A stretch of 64,000 nucleotides of DNA, from the NCBI RefSeq assembly GCF_015594605.1, contig NZ_JADNQT010000003.1, positions 1 through 64,000 of the forward strand, given 5' to 3'. Position 1 is the first letter of the stretch, and each line of letters begins with the position of its first letter. The position numbers and the translations under genes were made by a program. The DNA is from Streptococcus sp. HF-1907. Lineage in GTDB: Bacteria; Bacillota; Bacilli; Lactobacillales; Streptococcaceae. Below are positions 53,121-63,541 of the stretch, piece after piece. The notes under the pieces are model-generated. The model saw only the letters and a list, made by a program, of their open reading frames with translations. It did not search any database and was not told the origin of the DNA.

Positions 53121-55316
53121 CTATTGAATAATTAACTTGATACCTCTAAATTTAGAAAGTTGATTGATTTTATTTATAACTTTTATGCTATAAATACCAA
53201 CATCTAAAGTCTGGTTATCTTGAGCTGGACTATCATTAACGGTAACGGTTACATTATCACCGAAATATGATAAACTTACTGGTCTCTCTACATATATCAA
53301 TGCCTCAAACAATGTTTTAACATTACCTTCTTGTAGTTGCCCCTCAAGGTCAAATCCATCAACTTTACTAGGCAACCATTTGACCTGTTTATCCGCATCT
53401 GATAGATGGTCTGAGTAGTTTAAATCTGAGATAACTTTATTAGATTGATATCCAATTTTTTGTGAAGTGCTAATTTTATGTGTTCGTGGCAGTAACTCGC
53501 TTGCTAAAAATTCTGCTCCCTTTTGGTGTCCTAGGTCTCCAAAATGACACATATCAGGAATGAGAGATTTAATACTATACTCTGAGTTATTCAGAATGTT
53601 TCTAGTTCCTGCATTATAATCGATAAATGGAATACCTAATTCATTTGCCAAGTCTTTTTTGATATTGTCCGCAATGCTATTGATTTTTGAACCAAATCGC
53701 TTATAATTTTCAAACTCTGCCTGTGTTGACATTAGTATAGGCTTAATGCCTTTAGTTATTAAGCGGTTAACAACGTTGATATGGTTATCTTTAAAGGCTT
53801 GAATATTACTCCTGTCATAGATACTGTCATTGATTCCCATTGCGATAAAGGCATAGTCTATTGGTTCAGTAATCGGAGCTAAAACAGCATCCAAATTATC
53901 TTTCAACCAAGAAATCGTTTTACCCGAAAACCCACGATTGTAGAATTTATGATTGAAGCTATAACCTTTTTGACTATTGATAATACCGTTTAAAATCTCA
54001 GTATACGTCTTTGGTTTTGAAATTAGACTTTCAAGAACATTCCCTGAATAGCTAGATGTTCTATAACCATCTGTCGTTGAGTCACCAAGCGTCACAATAA
54101 CCGTGCGTTTTGTTTGTAGGTCAACTTTTAACTGATCTAATGTGATATCTTGCTTTCTTTGCATCCCCTGGTTATCAAGAAAAATATTGCTATTACTAGA
54201 AATGTGCCTAATCTCACCATTATAGATTTCAGCAATCTTAATGAGTGAAGCTGTCTTAGGAATTTGAACGCTCTTATACTCATTGTAAGAGTTCATTGTT
54301 GTCACTTGAAATTTCTTGGTTTCTCTATCAAATAGCAACAGATGACCAAAATATGACGTATAAGTTAATTCAAAATCGTCAATACCATTGATGAAATAGT
54401 TCTGATATGAAATGATGAAGTCGCCTTTTTTTCTCCCTCGAATGGTCTTTGTCGCAAGGTCAAGTGTGATCTCACCTTGAATAACTGTTCCCCAATCAGC
54501 GTTAATGTAATCCAGACGCTCTCCAACTTTTAGCCCTGCTGTTTTAACAAACGGCGACGATTGTGGATGTACCAACACACCTCCGTACATAATCGCTAAA
54601 ATCGTTTCTCTGTTACCTATATTTGTGATATCATTTAAATTTTTAACGTATAGTTCGCTTGTCTGATCATTGTAAATAATGTACTGGGATAGATTGGTAC
54701 TCGGAAGAGGGGCAGTTAAAGTCTGTGTTATTCTCGCTTTTCTTTTCCCTACTTGGAACCAACTGCCATTACTCAACTCTACTTTTGAGTTAGTAACATC
54801 AATCAATAATTGTCCGGCAATCATCAAGCCAAAACCCATCCGCTCATCTAATTTTTGGTCTGTTACAGATCCATTAACAATATTTGATGTCGATACTGCA
54901 TTTTGACCAACGACGGCGACACTTCCGCCGGTCAGTTTCTCTTTGACATCTTGTGTGAGCATTTCATACGTTATTTGTTCAATGCCTTTTTTGTCTAATT
55001 TTGTAGCATCCAAAGATTGAGCCAGTTTATTTGCGGTATTAGCGTTAGCATTAATACTTGATAGGTGCTGTGCAAGGTTATCAAACTCCCCCCTCGCTCT
55101 TGCTACTTCAAGATTATTATCGCTACTGTTTTCTTGCGCATCGTGGTAAACACGCTCTAGCCCAACTCTAAGAGCATACCTAACATCTTTACCATACTTT
55201 TTTTGAATGATGGCATCTAGCGCCTCATCAATAGAGTACAGCTTGTTATAGTCCATGTGGGTTTCATCTTGATAAAATCGTGTATCTCCGATTGCCTCAG
55301 TATTGTTATTACTCAT
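53121..55316 (-). CDS. Phage tail/baseplate protein with SGNH hydrolase domain
   Basis: 731 residues. The N-terminal part (1-165) resembles baseplate upper/tail-fibre attachment regions, with a helical stretch. A beta-rich middle (165-390) is followed by an SGNH/GDSL hydrolase domain (about 403-615). Block I is GDST with nucleophile S413, GIND (494-497) is block III, and D594-H597 (DLGH) completes the set. A small C-terminal domain ends it. It likely deacylates a surface polymer during adsorption. The target is unknown. Confidence 0.85.
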   Translation of the reverse strand: MSNNNTEAIGDTRFYQDETHMDYNKLYSIDEALDAIIQKKYGKDVRYALRVGLERVYHDAQENSSDNNLEVARARGEFDNLAQHLSSINANANTANKLAQSLDATKLDKKGIEQITYEMLTQDVKEKLTGGSVAVVGQNAVSTSNIVNGSVTDQKLDERMGFGLMIAGQLLIDVTNSKVELSNGSWFQVGKRKARITQTLTAPLPSTNLSQYIIYNDQTSELYVKNLNDITNIGNRETILAIMYGGVLVHPQSSPFVKTAGLKVGERLDYINADWGTVIQGEITLDLATKTIRGRKKGDFIISYQNYFINGIDDFELTYTSYFGHLLLFDRETKKFQVTTMNSYNEYKSVQIPKTASLIKIAEIYNGEIRHISSNSNIFLDNQGMQRKQDITLDQLKVDLQTKRTVIVTLGDSTTDGYRTSSYSGNVLESLISKPKTYTEILNGIINSQKGYSFNHKFYNRGFSGKTISWLKDNLDAVLAPITEPIDYAFIAMGINDSIYDRSNIQAFKDNHINVVNRLITKGIKPILMSTQAEFENYKRFGSKINSIADNIKKDLANELGIPFIDYNAGTRNILNNSEYSIKSLIPDMCHFGDLGHQKGAEFLASELLPRTHKISTSQKIGYQSNKVISDLNYSDHLSDADKQVKWLPSKVDGFDLEGQLQEGNVKTLFEALIYVERPVSLSYFGDNVTVTVNDSPAQDNQTLDVGIYSIKVINKINQLSKFRGIKLIIQ

Positions 55317-56820
55317 TACCTATCTCCTTTAATTCATTTAACTTGGTTTGTATTTCAACAATCTTAGTGTCATACAGCTCTTTTTTACTAACAGCTACTT
55401 TCTTTTGTGTGGTTAAGGTTGCTACCAAGCCTGCATCACTTTCTGGATCAAGATGCTCAATCTCAACATCTAGAGTTAAGATTTCTTGTCCTAAACTCTC
55501 TGACTGTACTTGATATTGGGATAATTCGCTCTCTAGTAAAGCGATGTTATTTGCTTTCGCTGTTTGTTCTTCAAGTAATCTTTGTTTTGCAGCGTTATCT
55601 GCTGCTACTTTCTCCATAGTTTTTTGCGCCTCCTGCTGTTGTAATTGGAACATTGATAAACTCTGGTTACTAGATCCGACTGTTAAAGATACAGATTGAG
55701 GCTTAGTAATATTGATAGTTTTCTCAATAATTTGCAACTCCTCGATACCAGACATTGGGGCATTTACTATTTGATGTGTATTTCCAACTCTAAATTTGAC
55801 ATATCTATCATCGATTAGACAGAGTTCCACAACATCTACTTTCCAACTAGCTAGAATAGTTTTCAAATTATCAATGTACTGTTGCCCGCGCCTTTTAAGT
55901 ATATCTGGGGAAGTGATTTCAGACCATGTAACTGATTTTGTAATCAGACCAAATTGCTCTATCAATTCTGCATTTTCTAACCAGTTTCTACCATTGTTAA
56001 CAGATTTGATAGTAACCTGTTCACGAATAATATCAGCACTTGAGGTTTCAGATGTTGACCCATTGTCTAGGTCTGCGCCAACCGGGACAATTCTTGTTAG
56101 TAATCCATCAAAAGATAAATCCCTTGTAGCTGTTTTAACGTTTGCCCCCAACATGATAGGTGAACCAGTGATTTTATCTCCTACTTCTTTCAGATAGTCA
56201 ATATACATTGCATCTTCTTCGTGCCTCAACACTAGATAGCCATTTGTCTTATTAATCAGTCGTTCCTTGATAGTTTCCCAACTGGTGTCGTATCCAGTAT
56301 ATCTAAAAGGGGTGTCAGATGGGGCTGGTACATTAACCAACCCTACCTTAAAACGCTTATGAGGCTCAACCTGCGCATTATGCCTGTTAATAATTCTAGC
56401 TAGATAATCTTCAAGTCCTTTGTTAGGTACCTTTTCATAATCTTGACAGCTATCATGTAAGTAAGCTAGCATATCTTCGCAAATAATTTCTTGAGCAAAG
56501 CCATCAGATGTCATGGTCATTGAAATTGAAAGTACCCTACCATAAAATTCAATCTCTCCATCAAATAAATTAACAACCTTTACAATGCCCTTGATAGGCT
56601 TTATTTTTTTGTAAAGATTGTGCTTTATACCAATGGCAAGATGGCATTCGTTAATACCGTTGACAATTTGCTTGATAGATCCAGAGCTTAAACGATATTC
56701 TTGGCGTGATACTGTTGGTTCATGTAGCACCTTTTGTTTGCTAGTATCCCTAATATCTTCTGCCTGATCCCAGTATAAAACAAGAAAACCGGGATTTTTT
56801 GCTATGTTGTCAACAATCAC
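55309..56820 (-). CDS. Phage tail hub / Tal-type tail protein
   Basis: 503 residues. The first 370 or so form the gp27-like baseplate hub region of prophage tail proteins (GSIKQIVNGINECHLAIGIK, FDGEIEFYGRVLSISMTMTS, ARIINRHN). The C-terminal third (about 385-500) is a long coiled coil (ALLESELSQYQVQSESLGQE). No peptidase or lysozyme motif was seen. It overlaps dit by four bases and the SGNH gene by eight. It links the tail tip to the fibre-like protein. Confidence 0.85.
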   Translation of the reverse strand: MIVDNIAKNPGFLVLYWDQAEDIRDTSKQKVLHEPTVSRQEYRLSSGSIKQIVNGINECHLAIGIKHNLYKKIKPIKGIVKVVNLFDGEIEFYGRVLSISMTMTSDGFAQEIICEDMLAYLHDSCQDYEKVPNKGLEDYLARIINRHNAQVEPHKRFKVGLVNVPAPSDTPFRYTGYDTSWETIKERLINKTNGYLVLRHEEDAMYIDYLKEVGDKITGSPIMLGANVKTATRDLSFDGLLTRIVPVGADLDNGSTSETSSADIIREQVTIKSVNNGRNWLENAELIEQFGLITKSVTWSEITSPDILKRRGQQYIDNLKTILASWKVDVVELCLIDDRYVKFRVGNTHQIVNAPMSGIEELQIIEKTINITKPQSVSLTVGSSNQSLSMFQLQQQEAQKTMEKVAADNAAKQRLLEEQTAKANNIALLESELSQYQVQSESLGQEILTLDVEIEHLDPESDAGLVATLTTQKKVAVSKKELYDTKIVEIQTKLNELKEIGNE

Positions 56821-57536
56821 CCTAGTACCTCCCTAGGAAATCTAAAAGAGACATCAGCATTACCTGTAATTGTGAAAAGAGCTAATTTTCTTGGCGGTAT
56901 TTTCAACAATACATTTTCATTCTCTCCACTACTAAACTGATAATCAGTTCCCTCAAAGTTGATAACAATGTTTGAACTACTGATAATCTTAGGGATGATG
57001 GTTGTGTCGCCGGGGTTAAATACTGGAATAACCTGCTTTCCTGTTATCTCCCATTTTGTCCAGTTAGCAACACTATACTCAAAACTAAAATCATCCCAAA
57101 CATCATCAAAATAATCATCCATTGCTGTAAGAAACGGATAGCAATCAAATTCGATGGTTGCTATCAATGCCTTTTTCTTAGCATCATCTTGCACTTTTAC
57201 GCTTTTACATTTGCCATACCAATAAAAACCTTCATCGTGTGTATCTGTAAGCCTTGACTTCCCTATACGCATCAAAGCGCTTTTTATTTCTCTTTCTGCC
57301 GTTTTTCTATCAGCATATCTAGTATTAGGTAGCTTAAATTCATAAGTGATAATACGGTTATTAAAGTAACGCTCATCATTCATCATCGAAAAATCCAACG
57401 CCCCTTGAGAATAAAGGAGATTTTCTAAAACCTCCTTTTCTTCCGGTGTTGGGGCATCTCGACTTACAAGATACCAACCGTGACTTTTAGTGTTAAAATC
57501 ACCAAATGTTATATACTCAACAATTTCTAAAATCAT
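56817..57536 (-). CDS. Distal tail protein Dit
   Basis: 239 residues. The N-terminal ring-forming domain contains FGDFNTKSHGWYLVSRDAPTP-like sequence (here broken after residue 18), and MMNDERYFNNRIITYEFKLP. The C-terminal domain is galectin-like beta sandwich (NIVINFEGTDYQFSSGENEN). Dit forms the hexameric hub joining the tail tube to the baseplate. Four-base overlaps with both neighbours. Confidence 0.88.
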   Translation of the reverse strand: MILEIVEYITFGDFNTKSHGWYLVSRDAPTPEEKEVLENLLYSQGALDFSMMNDERYFNNRIITYEFKLPNTRYADRKTAEREIKSALMRIGKSRLTDTHDEGFYWYGKCKSVKVQDDAKKKALIATIEFDCYPFLTAMDDYFDDVWDDFSFEYSVANWTKWEITGKQVIPVFNPGDTTIIPKIISSSNIVINFEGTDYQFSSGENENVLLKIPPRKLALFTITGNADVSFRFPREVLG

Positions 57537-60500
57537 AATTGATGTCTCCTTTTCATTGCTGTATTCATACCGATTGCCTCATCGTAATAATCTTTGGTTT
57601 CTCCTACTAAAGTGCCATTATCAAGTACAATCTGTTTGCCTTTTTCAACTAGCATTTCAAGGTCATAAACCTTATCAAGTAGATTTTCCAAAAGGTTATT
57701 ATTTTGGATGTAATAAGCATCGGTTTGCGATTTTTTATCATCGGTTGTCACGCGCATAGCTTGTTCTCTCATCACTTTAGCCGTGATAGAGTGTGAAATG
57801 TTAGAATTTCCAACTCCTAACACATTTTCTGCTTTAAAGCTAAAAGCGTTGATTTTATCAAACATGCCAGAAATAGCATCATCAACTTTAACGGTACTTT
57901 GGTCAATACCTTTAGCAACCCCTAAACCAATCCACCAACCGACAGCATCCCTAAATAGCCTTGATGGTGAATGGATTTTAGCCTTAGCTTGTGCCGCTCT
58001 TTCTGCTTGTGCTACTAGCTCATTAGCTGCAGCAGTAACCGCACCTAGAGCAGACCTCATACCAACTGCTAAACCTTGCCCCATGTAACTACCCGCTGAT
58101 TGAAATGAACTATACCCATTTCTTGCTGCATTAACTGCTTGGTTTACCGCTGATTGTACGGTTGTAACTAACTGATTACCTGCCATTCTCATAGCTGATA
58201 CCATCTGACTACCACCAGACCTAGCAGCTGTTACAACGTTATTCATACCGTTTCTAACAGTTGATACAATCTGGTTCATAAAACTCTGTGTGCTAGATAC
58301 CATTTGAGTACCAGAAGAGCGCCATGATGATACCATTTGGCTGCTACCAGAGCGTACAGCTGACATTGCGTTATTCATACCATTTCTTGCTGTGTTGGTA
58401 ACTTGATTTATACTTGATTGCATAACTGATACCATCTGACCACCTGCCAACCTCATAGCAACTGACATTTGAGCGCCGCCGGCTGTTACAGCACCAACCG
58501 CTGACAAAATAGCACCAGAAACACCAACACCTAGCATCATCATCTGACTAACAAAAACAGTAGCAGATGAGCCAGCTCTTGATAACGCCCCAGATAAGCT
58601 CGATGTTGCAGAAGTTATAGCAGATATTCCAGAGCTAGCCATCAATGCTGATGATCCAATCATTACAAAAGAGCTACTTGCCATTGTCGTTGCTACTGAA
58701 ACTGACATGATTTGAGTATTAAACGCTGTAATTAGAGCTCCAACAGTAGCAAATGCAACATTGATAACCATAGCTTGAGCGCCAAAAGATGCGAAACCAA
58801 CACTTGCCATCATTAAAGCTGGTGTAATTGTCATGATTTGGCTCTTAAACATTGCAATAGGGGCATTGATAGCAGACAATCCCGCAACGCTCGCTACTGC
58901 TTGAGCTGTGAAACTTGCAAAGCCTGCGGCGGCTGTTGTCAATGTAATTGGCAAGGTTGTCACCGAACTACCAAGCGTTGTAATACAAGTTACAAAACCA
59001 GTAAGACCAGCAACTGCTGTGGTAGCTGATAAAGATACCATTTGCATCCCTTTACCTAATGCTGTCATACCAGTACCAGCACTTGTTAGACCAGATCCGG
59101 ATGCTGCGATAGCAGCAACACCAGTAGCTACTGCTGCAAGTGATGCACCCATATCAAAGAGGTTTAGCTTGGTAATCTTACTTACACCAGTAGCAAGCTG
59201 ATTAAAGCCCTTGCCAGCATTTAACGCTGCTTGACCTACCGACTGGATAACTCCAGAAATAGAGTTTAGGATTGCAACCAATCCTCCACTTATCGCATTG
59301 ACTACTTTAGTGATTGCATTAGCAAAGGCTGTTACACCCGGTTTACACACATTTAGAGCCAAGCCGAAAGCTGCAACGCCAGCGGCTGCAACAAGCATCC
59401 CTGCACCAAATACGGTTGCACCTGCTCCTGCAACAAGAGCGCCCGCTCCCATAACCAGTAAGCCAGCACCTAAAGCAGCAATACCAATAGCGGCACTAGC
59501 CCCATGAGTGGCAATCATTGGTAAATGACCCGCTAACATTGATAAGCCAGCAGATGCTGCATAGACACCAACACCGATGAGGGCAATAGCTGCACCAAAG
59601 GCTAAGATACCAACAGCACCTGCTGATAAAGCTGGACCAAGCAAAGCAAAGATACCTGCCAATGCTGCAACACCTACTGCCAAACCAGCAAGAGCAATAG
59701 CTGCACCACTACCAGCGCTAGAAAGTTGTATAGCAGCCTGTACCAAGACATAGATACCAGCAGCTGCTAGAGCTACACCAGCACCTACCATGAGCATTGC
59801 AGCACCCATTGATAACCATTGAGCAGGGCTTGCCATAGCTGCTGCTTGACCAAAACCAGTTGCGACAGTTGATAATGCTGTAGCTAAACCTTGTAAAACC
59901 GTCGAAATTCCTTGAGCAATTGAGGTAATCAATGTGCCAAGACCAGAAAAGACTTGTTCGATGATACCTTTTGATTGTGTGGCTTGACCACTTGTACCAG
60001 CAAGTGCATTCTTAACCTCGTCAAGAGCTTTTTTCCCACCCTTGCCAAATGCTTTGAAAGGATTCCAGCCATTCAGCATCTTAAAGATGGCAAAACCGCC
60101 AGCAACTGATGCTATAACCGCCCCCCATTGCTTAACTTGATCCATATCAAGATTATCAATGAACTTCTTAACGCTATCTACAACAGCATCCACTTTATTT
60201 CTAAAAGTTTCACTAGTGTTATAGGCCGTAATAAAAGCTCCTACTAAAGCTCCAATACCAACAACAGCTAGCATAAATGGATTTGCACTTAGTGCTGACT
60301 TTATCAATCCAAAAGACTCTGAAACACCTTTGATAATTCCAGAAACTGTTTTAAATCCTTTGAAAGCTGCTACAGCTCCTAAAACTGCTCCAGCTATTGT
60401 TTTGATTGTTTCTGGTGGCAAAGATGAAATAAATTCAGCACCTCTCTTAGCAGCATCAGAAAGCCAGTTGACTACCTCACCAAGTGCTGTACCAATTTGG

Positions 60501-61645
60501 CTTATATCTGGCGCACTAGAACTTAAAGAAGAAAAAACATGACCTATTGCATCTTTTACTGCTGAAAATGCTGTACCTACTGCTGTAATAGCACCGGTAT
60601 CCTTGAATTTATCAAATGTCTGTTTGACTTTACTTACACCACTTTCAATAGTTGATATAAAGCCCATTATTTTAGCGACTGTCGTCTCTGGCAGTAACCG
60701 TTTTAAACCAGCTTCAATCTCTGGTTTTGCAGAGGCTATAAATGTTGAAATGGCTTTAGGTAAAGCCTTAAAAGCATTGCCTACCATCGGGATAAAGTTT
60801 CTAAAAACAAATGTTGATGCTGTCTTTGCTAAATTCGCTAAAGGTTTTGTAATATCACCGCCTGTTGTAAGATTTCCTAAAAAATCTTTAAAGGCTGCTT
60901 GCATTGATGCAAAAGATCCAGAAAATGTTTCAGATGCCTCTTTAGCCGTTGTACCAGTGATACCTAGTTTCTTTTGTACAACAGAAATAGCCTTGACCAT
61001 GTTTGCGAAAGACATATCTCCCTCATCAACGGTCATATTAAGCTCTTCTTGTACATCTTTATAGCTAGCGGCATCTTTAATTAGTCGTTGCATCTCTGCT
61101 TTTGTACCGCCATAACCTAATTTTAGGTTATCTAACATAGCATAGTTGCCACGTGCCAATGATTGATAGGTTTGAGTAATAAGTTTCATGTCAGAACCCA
61201 TTTTGTTTGCATTATCTGACATATCTGTCATTGCTGTATTGGCTAAATCAGCCGCTTTTGCTGTATCTCCTCCTAAAGAAGAGATCAAGCTAGCAGAAAA
61301 TGATGTTACATTTTCCATGTACTCGTTTGCTGATACCCCAGCTGTCTTAAAAGCTTCACTAGCATACTGTTTAACAGTTCCTGCTGAACCTTTAAACAGC
61401 GTTTCAATACCACCTATAGATTGTTGTAGTTTTGCACCCTCGCTAATAGCTGATGAAAATGCTCCTTTAACACCTCCAACAAGTGCATTAACACCACTCA
61501 TCAATGCACCACTCACTAAATTTGCTCCGAGTACAGATTTAAAAGCTGAACCTAGACCACTCAATGAGGTTTTTAGACTGTTTATATCGCCTTGAGCTTT
61601 TTTACCATCTAAATCAACCGCAATGGTAACTTTACCGTCTGCCAT
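57533..61645 (-). CDS. Phage tail tape measure protein
   Basis: 1370 residues, the largest phage gene here. Its length sets tail length. The N-terminal domain holds the TP901-type core (IGGIETLFKGSAGTVKQYAS, then MTDMSDNANKMGSDMKLITQ). A long hydrophobic, Ala/Gly-rich middle has many potential membrane helices (about 420-1000). Near-repeats of about 33 residues (QMVSxxxxSxNQxVxxxRNGMNN) lie around 1130-1250. A basic segment with KIHSPSRLFRDAVG is near the C terminus, typical of siphophage tape measures. Confidence 0.95.
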   Translation of the reverse strand: MADGKVTIAVDLDGKKAQGDINSLKTSLSGLGSAFKSVLGANLVSGALMSGVNALVGGVKGAFSSAISEGAKLQQSIGGIETLFKGSAGTVKQYASEAFKTAGVSANEYMENVTSFSASLISSLGGDTAKAADLANTAMTDMSDNANKMGSDMKLITQTYQSLARGNYAMLDNLKLGYGGTKAEMQRLIKDAASYKDVQEELNMTVDEGDMSFANMVKAISVVQKKLGITGTTAKEASETFSGSFASMQAAFKDFLGNLTTGGDITKPLANLAKTASTFVFRNFIPMVGNAFKALPKAISTFIASAKPEIEAGLKRLLPETTVAKIMGFISTIESGVSKVKQTFDKFKDTGAITAVGTAFSAVKDAIGHVFSSLSSSAPDISQIGTALGEVVNWLSDAAKRGAEFISSLPPETIKTIAGAVLGAVAAFKGFKTVSGIIKGVSESFGLIKSALSANPFMLAVVGIGALVGAFITAYNTSETFRNKVDAVVDSVKKFIDNLDMDQVKQWGAVIASVAGGFAIFKMLNGWNPFKAFGKGGKKALDEVKNALAGTSGQATQSKGIIEQVFSGLGTLITSIAQGISTVLQGLATALSTVATGFGQAAAMASPAQWLSMGAAMLMVGAGVALAAAGIYVLVQAAIQLSSAGSGAAIALAGLAVGVAALAGIFALLGPALSAGAVGILAFGAAIALIGVGVYAASAGLSMLAGHLPMIATHGASAAIGIAALGAGLLVMGAGALVAGAGATVFGAGMLVAAAGVAAFGLALNVCKPGVTAFANAITKVVNAISGGLVAILNSISGVIQSVGQAALNAGKGFNQLATGVSKITKLNLFDMGASLAAVATGVAAIAASGSGLTSAGTGMTALGKGMQMVSLSATTAVAGLTGFVTCITTLGSSVTTLPITLTTAAAGFASFTAQAVASVAGLSAINAPIAMFKSQIMTITPALMMASVGFASFGAQAMVINVAFATVGALITAFNTQIMSVSVATTMASSSFVMIGSSALMASSGISAITSATSSLSGALSRAGSSATVFVSQMMMLGVGVSGAILSAVGAVTAGGAQMSVAMRLAGGQMVSVMQSSINQVTNTARNGMNNAMSAVRSGSSQMVSSWRSSGTQMVSSTQSFMNQIVSTVRNGMNNVVTAARSGGSQMVSAMRMAGNQLVTTVQSAVNQAVNAARNGYSSFQSAGSYMGQGLAVGMRSALGAVTAAANELVAQAERAAQAKAKIHSPSRLFRDAVGWWIGLGVAKGIDQSTVKVDDAISGMFDKINAFSFKAENVLGVGNSNISHSITAKVMREQAMRVTTDDKKSQTDAYYIQNNNLLENLLDKVYDLEMLVEKGKQIVLDNGTLVGETKDYYDEAIGMNTAMKRRHQL

Positions 61646-61664
61646 GTTTTACCTCCTTTCTTTG

Positions 61665-62252
61665 TTAAATATTTGGTAATGCGTATTGTTCCTGCAACTC
61701 ACGCATTCTTTGTTTTTCTTTTGAGCTTTCCCCTTTTGATGGTTTCCACGCTCTGATTTTCATGACCTCAACAAACTTTGTGCCATCTGGTAATCCAGAT
61801 AATAGAGCGTTGAATTTTTGCCAATGCAATTTACCTTGTTGTTCAATCAAATCAATGTTATAGGCTTGCATAAACGATGAAAAAATGTACTCGCCATCAT
61901 ATTTGACATTAAACAAGGGCTTATCATCGCTATCTGGGTCATCTTTGGGCTTTTTAGGCATCACATTCCCCTCAATGTCATACCTATCAACCTCATCAAT
62001 AGCCCTAGTAACTTGTATGTGCTTTTCAAATATCTCTGCATAGATGGCTAAAGCCTCCTCTGTGTCCATATCCTTAAAAGTCACATCATCAGTTAATTTT
62101 GCTAAAGCTAGCTTTGGTTTAAGTTCCACTGGGATATGTTCTTTACCCCACATATCAAAAACCCATAAAACCCTATCAAACGATAATAAAAGCTGATACT
62201 CTTTGTTATTAAGTACCAGCTTGTCATCCATTTTTTTGGAAATATCAAACAT
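61665..62252 (-). CDS. Phage Gp15 family protein, tail assembly chaperone region
   Basis: 195 residues matching the bacteriophage Gp15 family. Characteristic parts are YQLLLSFDRVLWVFDMWG near the N terminus and IFSSFMQAYNIDLIEQQGKL, then HWQKFNALLSGLPDGTKF, in the C-terminal half. The position between the tail chaperone and tape measure matches the second (gpGT-like) chaperone of other siphophages. Here it is a separate gene starting at the last base of the previous stop, with no obvious slippery frameshift site. Confidence 0.88.
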   Translation of the reverse strand: MFDISKKMDDKLVLNNKEYQLLLSFDRVLWVFDMWGKEHIPVELKPKLALAKLTDDVTFKDMDTEEALAIYAEIFEKHIQVTRAIDEVDRYDIEGNVMPKKPKDDPDSDDKPLFNVKYDGEYIFSSFMQAYNIDLIEQQGKLHWQKFNALLSGLPDGTKFVEVMKIRAWKPSKGESSKEKQRMRELQEQYALPNI

Positions 62253-62632
62253 TATTCAGCAAGATACTTCTTGAAATTTTCATCGTTTAGTTTTTTCTTC
62301 CATTCTTTTTGAATGGTTGCTGAAACCTGTAAGAATACATTGAGATAATTCCAAGTGTTTTCACCCGCTACCTCATAGATTTTTTGTGAGGCATCCTCAT
62401 CAAACATTGCTACAAAGAACTCATCTACCATTGGTTTTAGAGCTTTACGCCCCTCTTGGTCATTCATGTTCTCTGCGTCTTTTTGATAAGCATCCACTTT
62501 ACCCTCTAGCTCAAGCGCTTTGTCTTGGATTTGAGCATCTTTTTTATCGGTTGCTCGATAATCGAGGGTAAACTCTCCAAAATCAAACGTTAGAACTTTA
62601 CTACCTAATTCAATTACAGTTTTATTTGACAT
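62252..62632 (-). CDS. Phage tail assembly chaperone-like protein
   Basis: 126 residues from the ATG at 62630-62632, which has GGAGG eight bases upstream. The frame could begin five codons earlier. Acidic helical protein with DYRATDKKDAQIQDKALELE and FVAMFDEDASQKIYEVAGEN. Proteins of this size before Gp15 act as gpG-like chaperones coating the tape measure. Assignment rests mainly on position. Confidence 0.75.
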   Translation of the reverse strand: MSNKTVIELGSKVLTFDFGEFTLDYRATDKKDAQIQDKALELEGKVDAYQKDAENMNDQEGRKALKPMVDEFFVAMFDEDASQKIYEVAGENTWNYLNVFLQVSATIQKEWKKKLNDENFKKYLAE

Positions 62633-62671
62633 GTTCTTTTCCTCCAAAATGTCTGTTAATTTGTTGATGGG

Positions 62672-63130
62672 TTATCCACCCACACCAGCCTCAATAGGCT
62701 CTTTAATCCATTTGAGCGTACATCCAAATTCTTCATAGGCTGTAGCATCACCAGCACCTGCTTTAATTTCAGATACATTTGCAACCTGTGTATAAGTTTT
62801 TTTGCCATCAGAGCTAGTTACTCTATGCCATACACGTCGTGCATCTCCTGTTTTGTACTTCATTGCTGCAATCATTGCTTGTGCTGCATCTTCTGGATCA
62901 TATAACCCCTCAAATGAGTAACCACCAACAACAGAGAGTACCGTTTCTTCTGGCGTACCATCACCATCATAGTAACCAGTATCATCTGTATCTTCATCTG
63001 TTTCATCGTCAATGGTTTCAATATACTTGGCTAGCCGTTTCCAAGCTTCTGTTCCCGGAACAACTGCTGGGTTTTTAGGGTCAAATGGCGCAATTTCGTG
63101 TTTGCGCTTGGCGTTTTTATTTCGTACCAT
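62672..63130 (-). CDS. Phage major tail tube protein
   Basis: 152 residues. Beta-rich with SVVGGYSFEGLYDPEDAAQA, MIAAMKYKTGDARRVWHRVT and a C-terminal CTLKWIKEPIEAGVGG, consistent with the streptococcal/enterococcal phage tail tube family. It polymerises around the tape measure. It lies directly after the connector genes in transcription order, as expected. Confidence 0.85.
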   Translation of the reverse strand: MVRNKNAKRKHEIAPFDPKNPAVVPGTEAWKRLAKYIETIDDETDEDTDDTGYYDGDGTPEETVLSVVGGYSFEGLYDPEDAAQAMIAAMKYKTGDARRVWHRVTSSDGKKTYTQVANVSEIKAGAGDATAYEEFGCTLKWIKEPIEAGVGG

Positions 63131-63133
63131 GAA

Positions 63134-63541
63134 TTATCCTCCTGTAATTTCTAATTTTGCGATTACTTGCATTGAGTAAATAAAGTAACCTTGCTCATCC
63201 TTACCATTGATCCCCGGTTTATCCACTTTCAATGATAAGAAAGTGTAAGAGTTATCAGTACTAGGTAGGTCAATATCAAGCGATGATAAGTCACCATTGA
63301 TAAACCAAAGCGTATCAATAGCTTTCCTATTCTCTTTACACTTAATGGCAATTTCAAACGGTAGTGAAACCTCTCTAGTGCCATCCATGTACTCTTTATC
63401 AATAATTCCACCACTTAAAGCATTGATAACTAGATCATCTTTATCATCCTCAAAGTAATCAAGGCGAGCCTTTAGCGGCAATACTGGGATGTTGTTAATA
63501 TGTGCTAGTAGCACCTCTTGAAAGTTCTTGTTGTTTTGCAT
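63134..63541 (-). CDS. Phage minor capsid / tail terminator protein
   Basis: 135 residues of the Minor_capsid_3-like group: VLLAHINNIPVLPLKARLDY, then SLPFEIAIKCKENRKAIDTL and a C-terminal YSMQVIAKLEITGG. In equivalent phages this position holds the tail terminator or head-tail joining protein. It begins at the base where the preceding gene ends. Confidence 0.8.
   Translation of the reverse strand: MQNNKNFQEVLLAHINNIPVLPLKARLDYFEDDKDDLVINALSGGIIDKEYMDGTREVSLPFEIAIKCKENRKAIDTLWFINGDLSSLDIDLPSTDNSYTFLSLKVDKPGINGKDEQGYFIYSMQVIAKLEITGG

Noticed and set aside
60603..61595. Open frames antisense to the tape measure gene
   Set aside because: Low-complexity Ala/Pro/Ser translations produced by the repetitive gene on the - strand.
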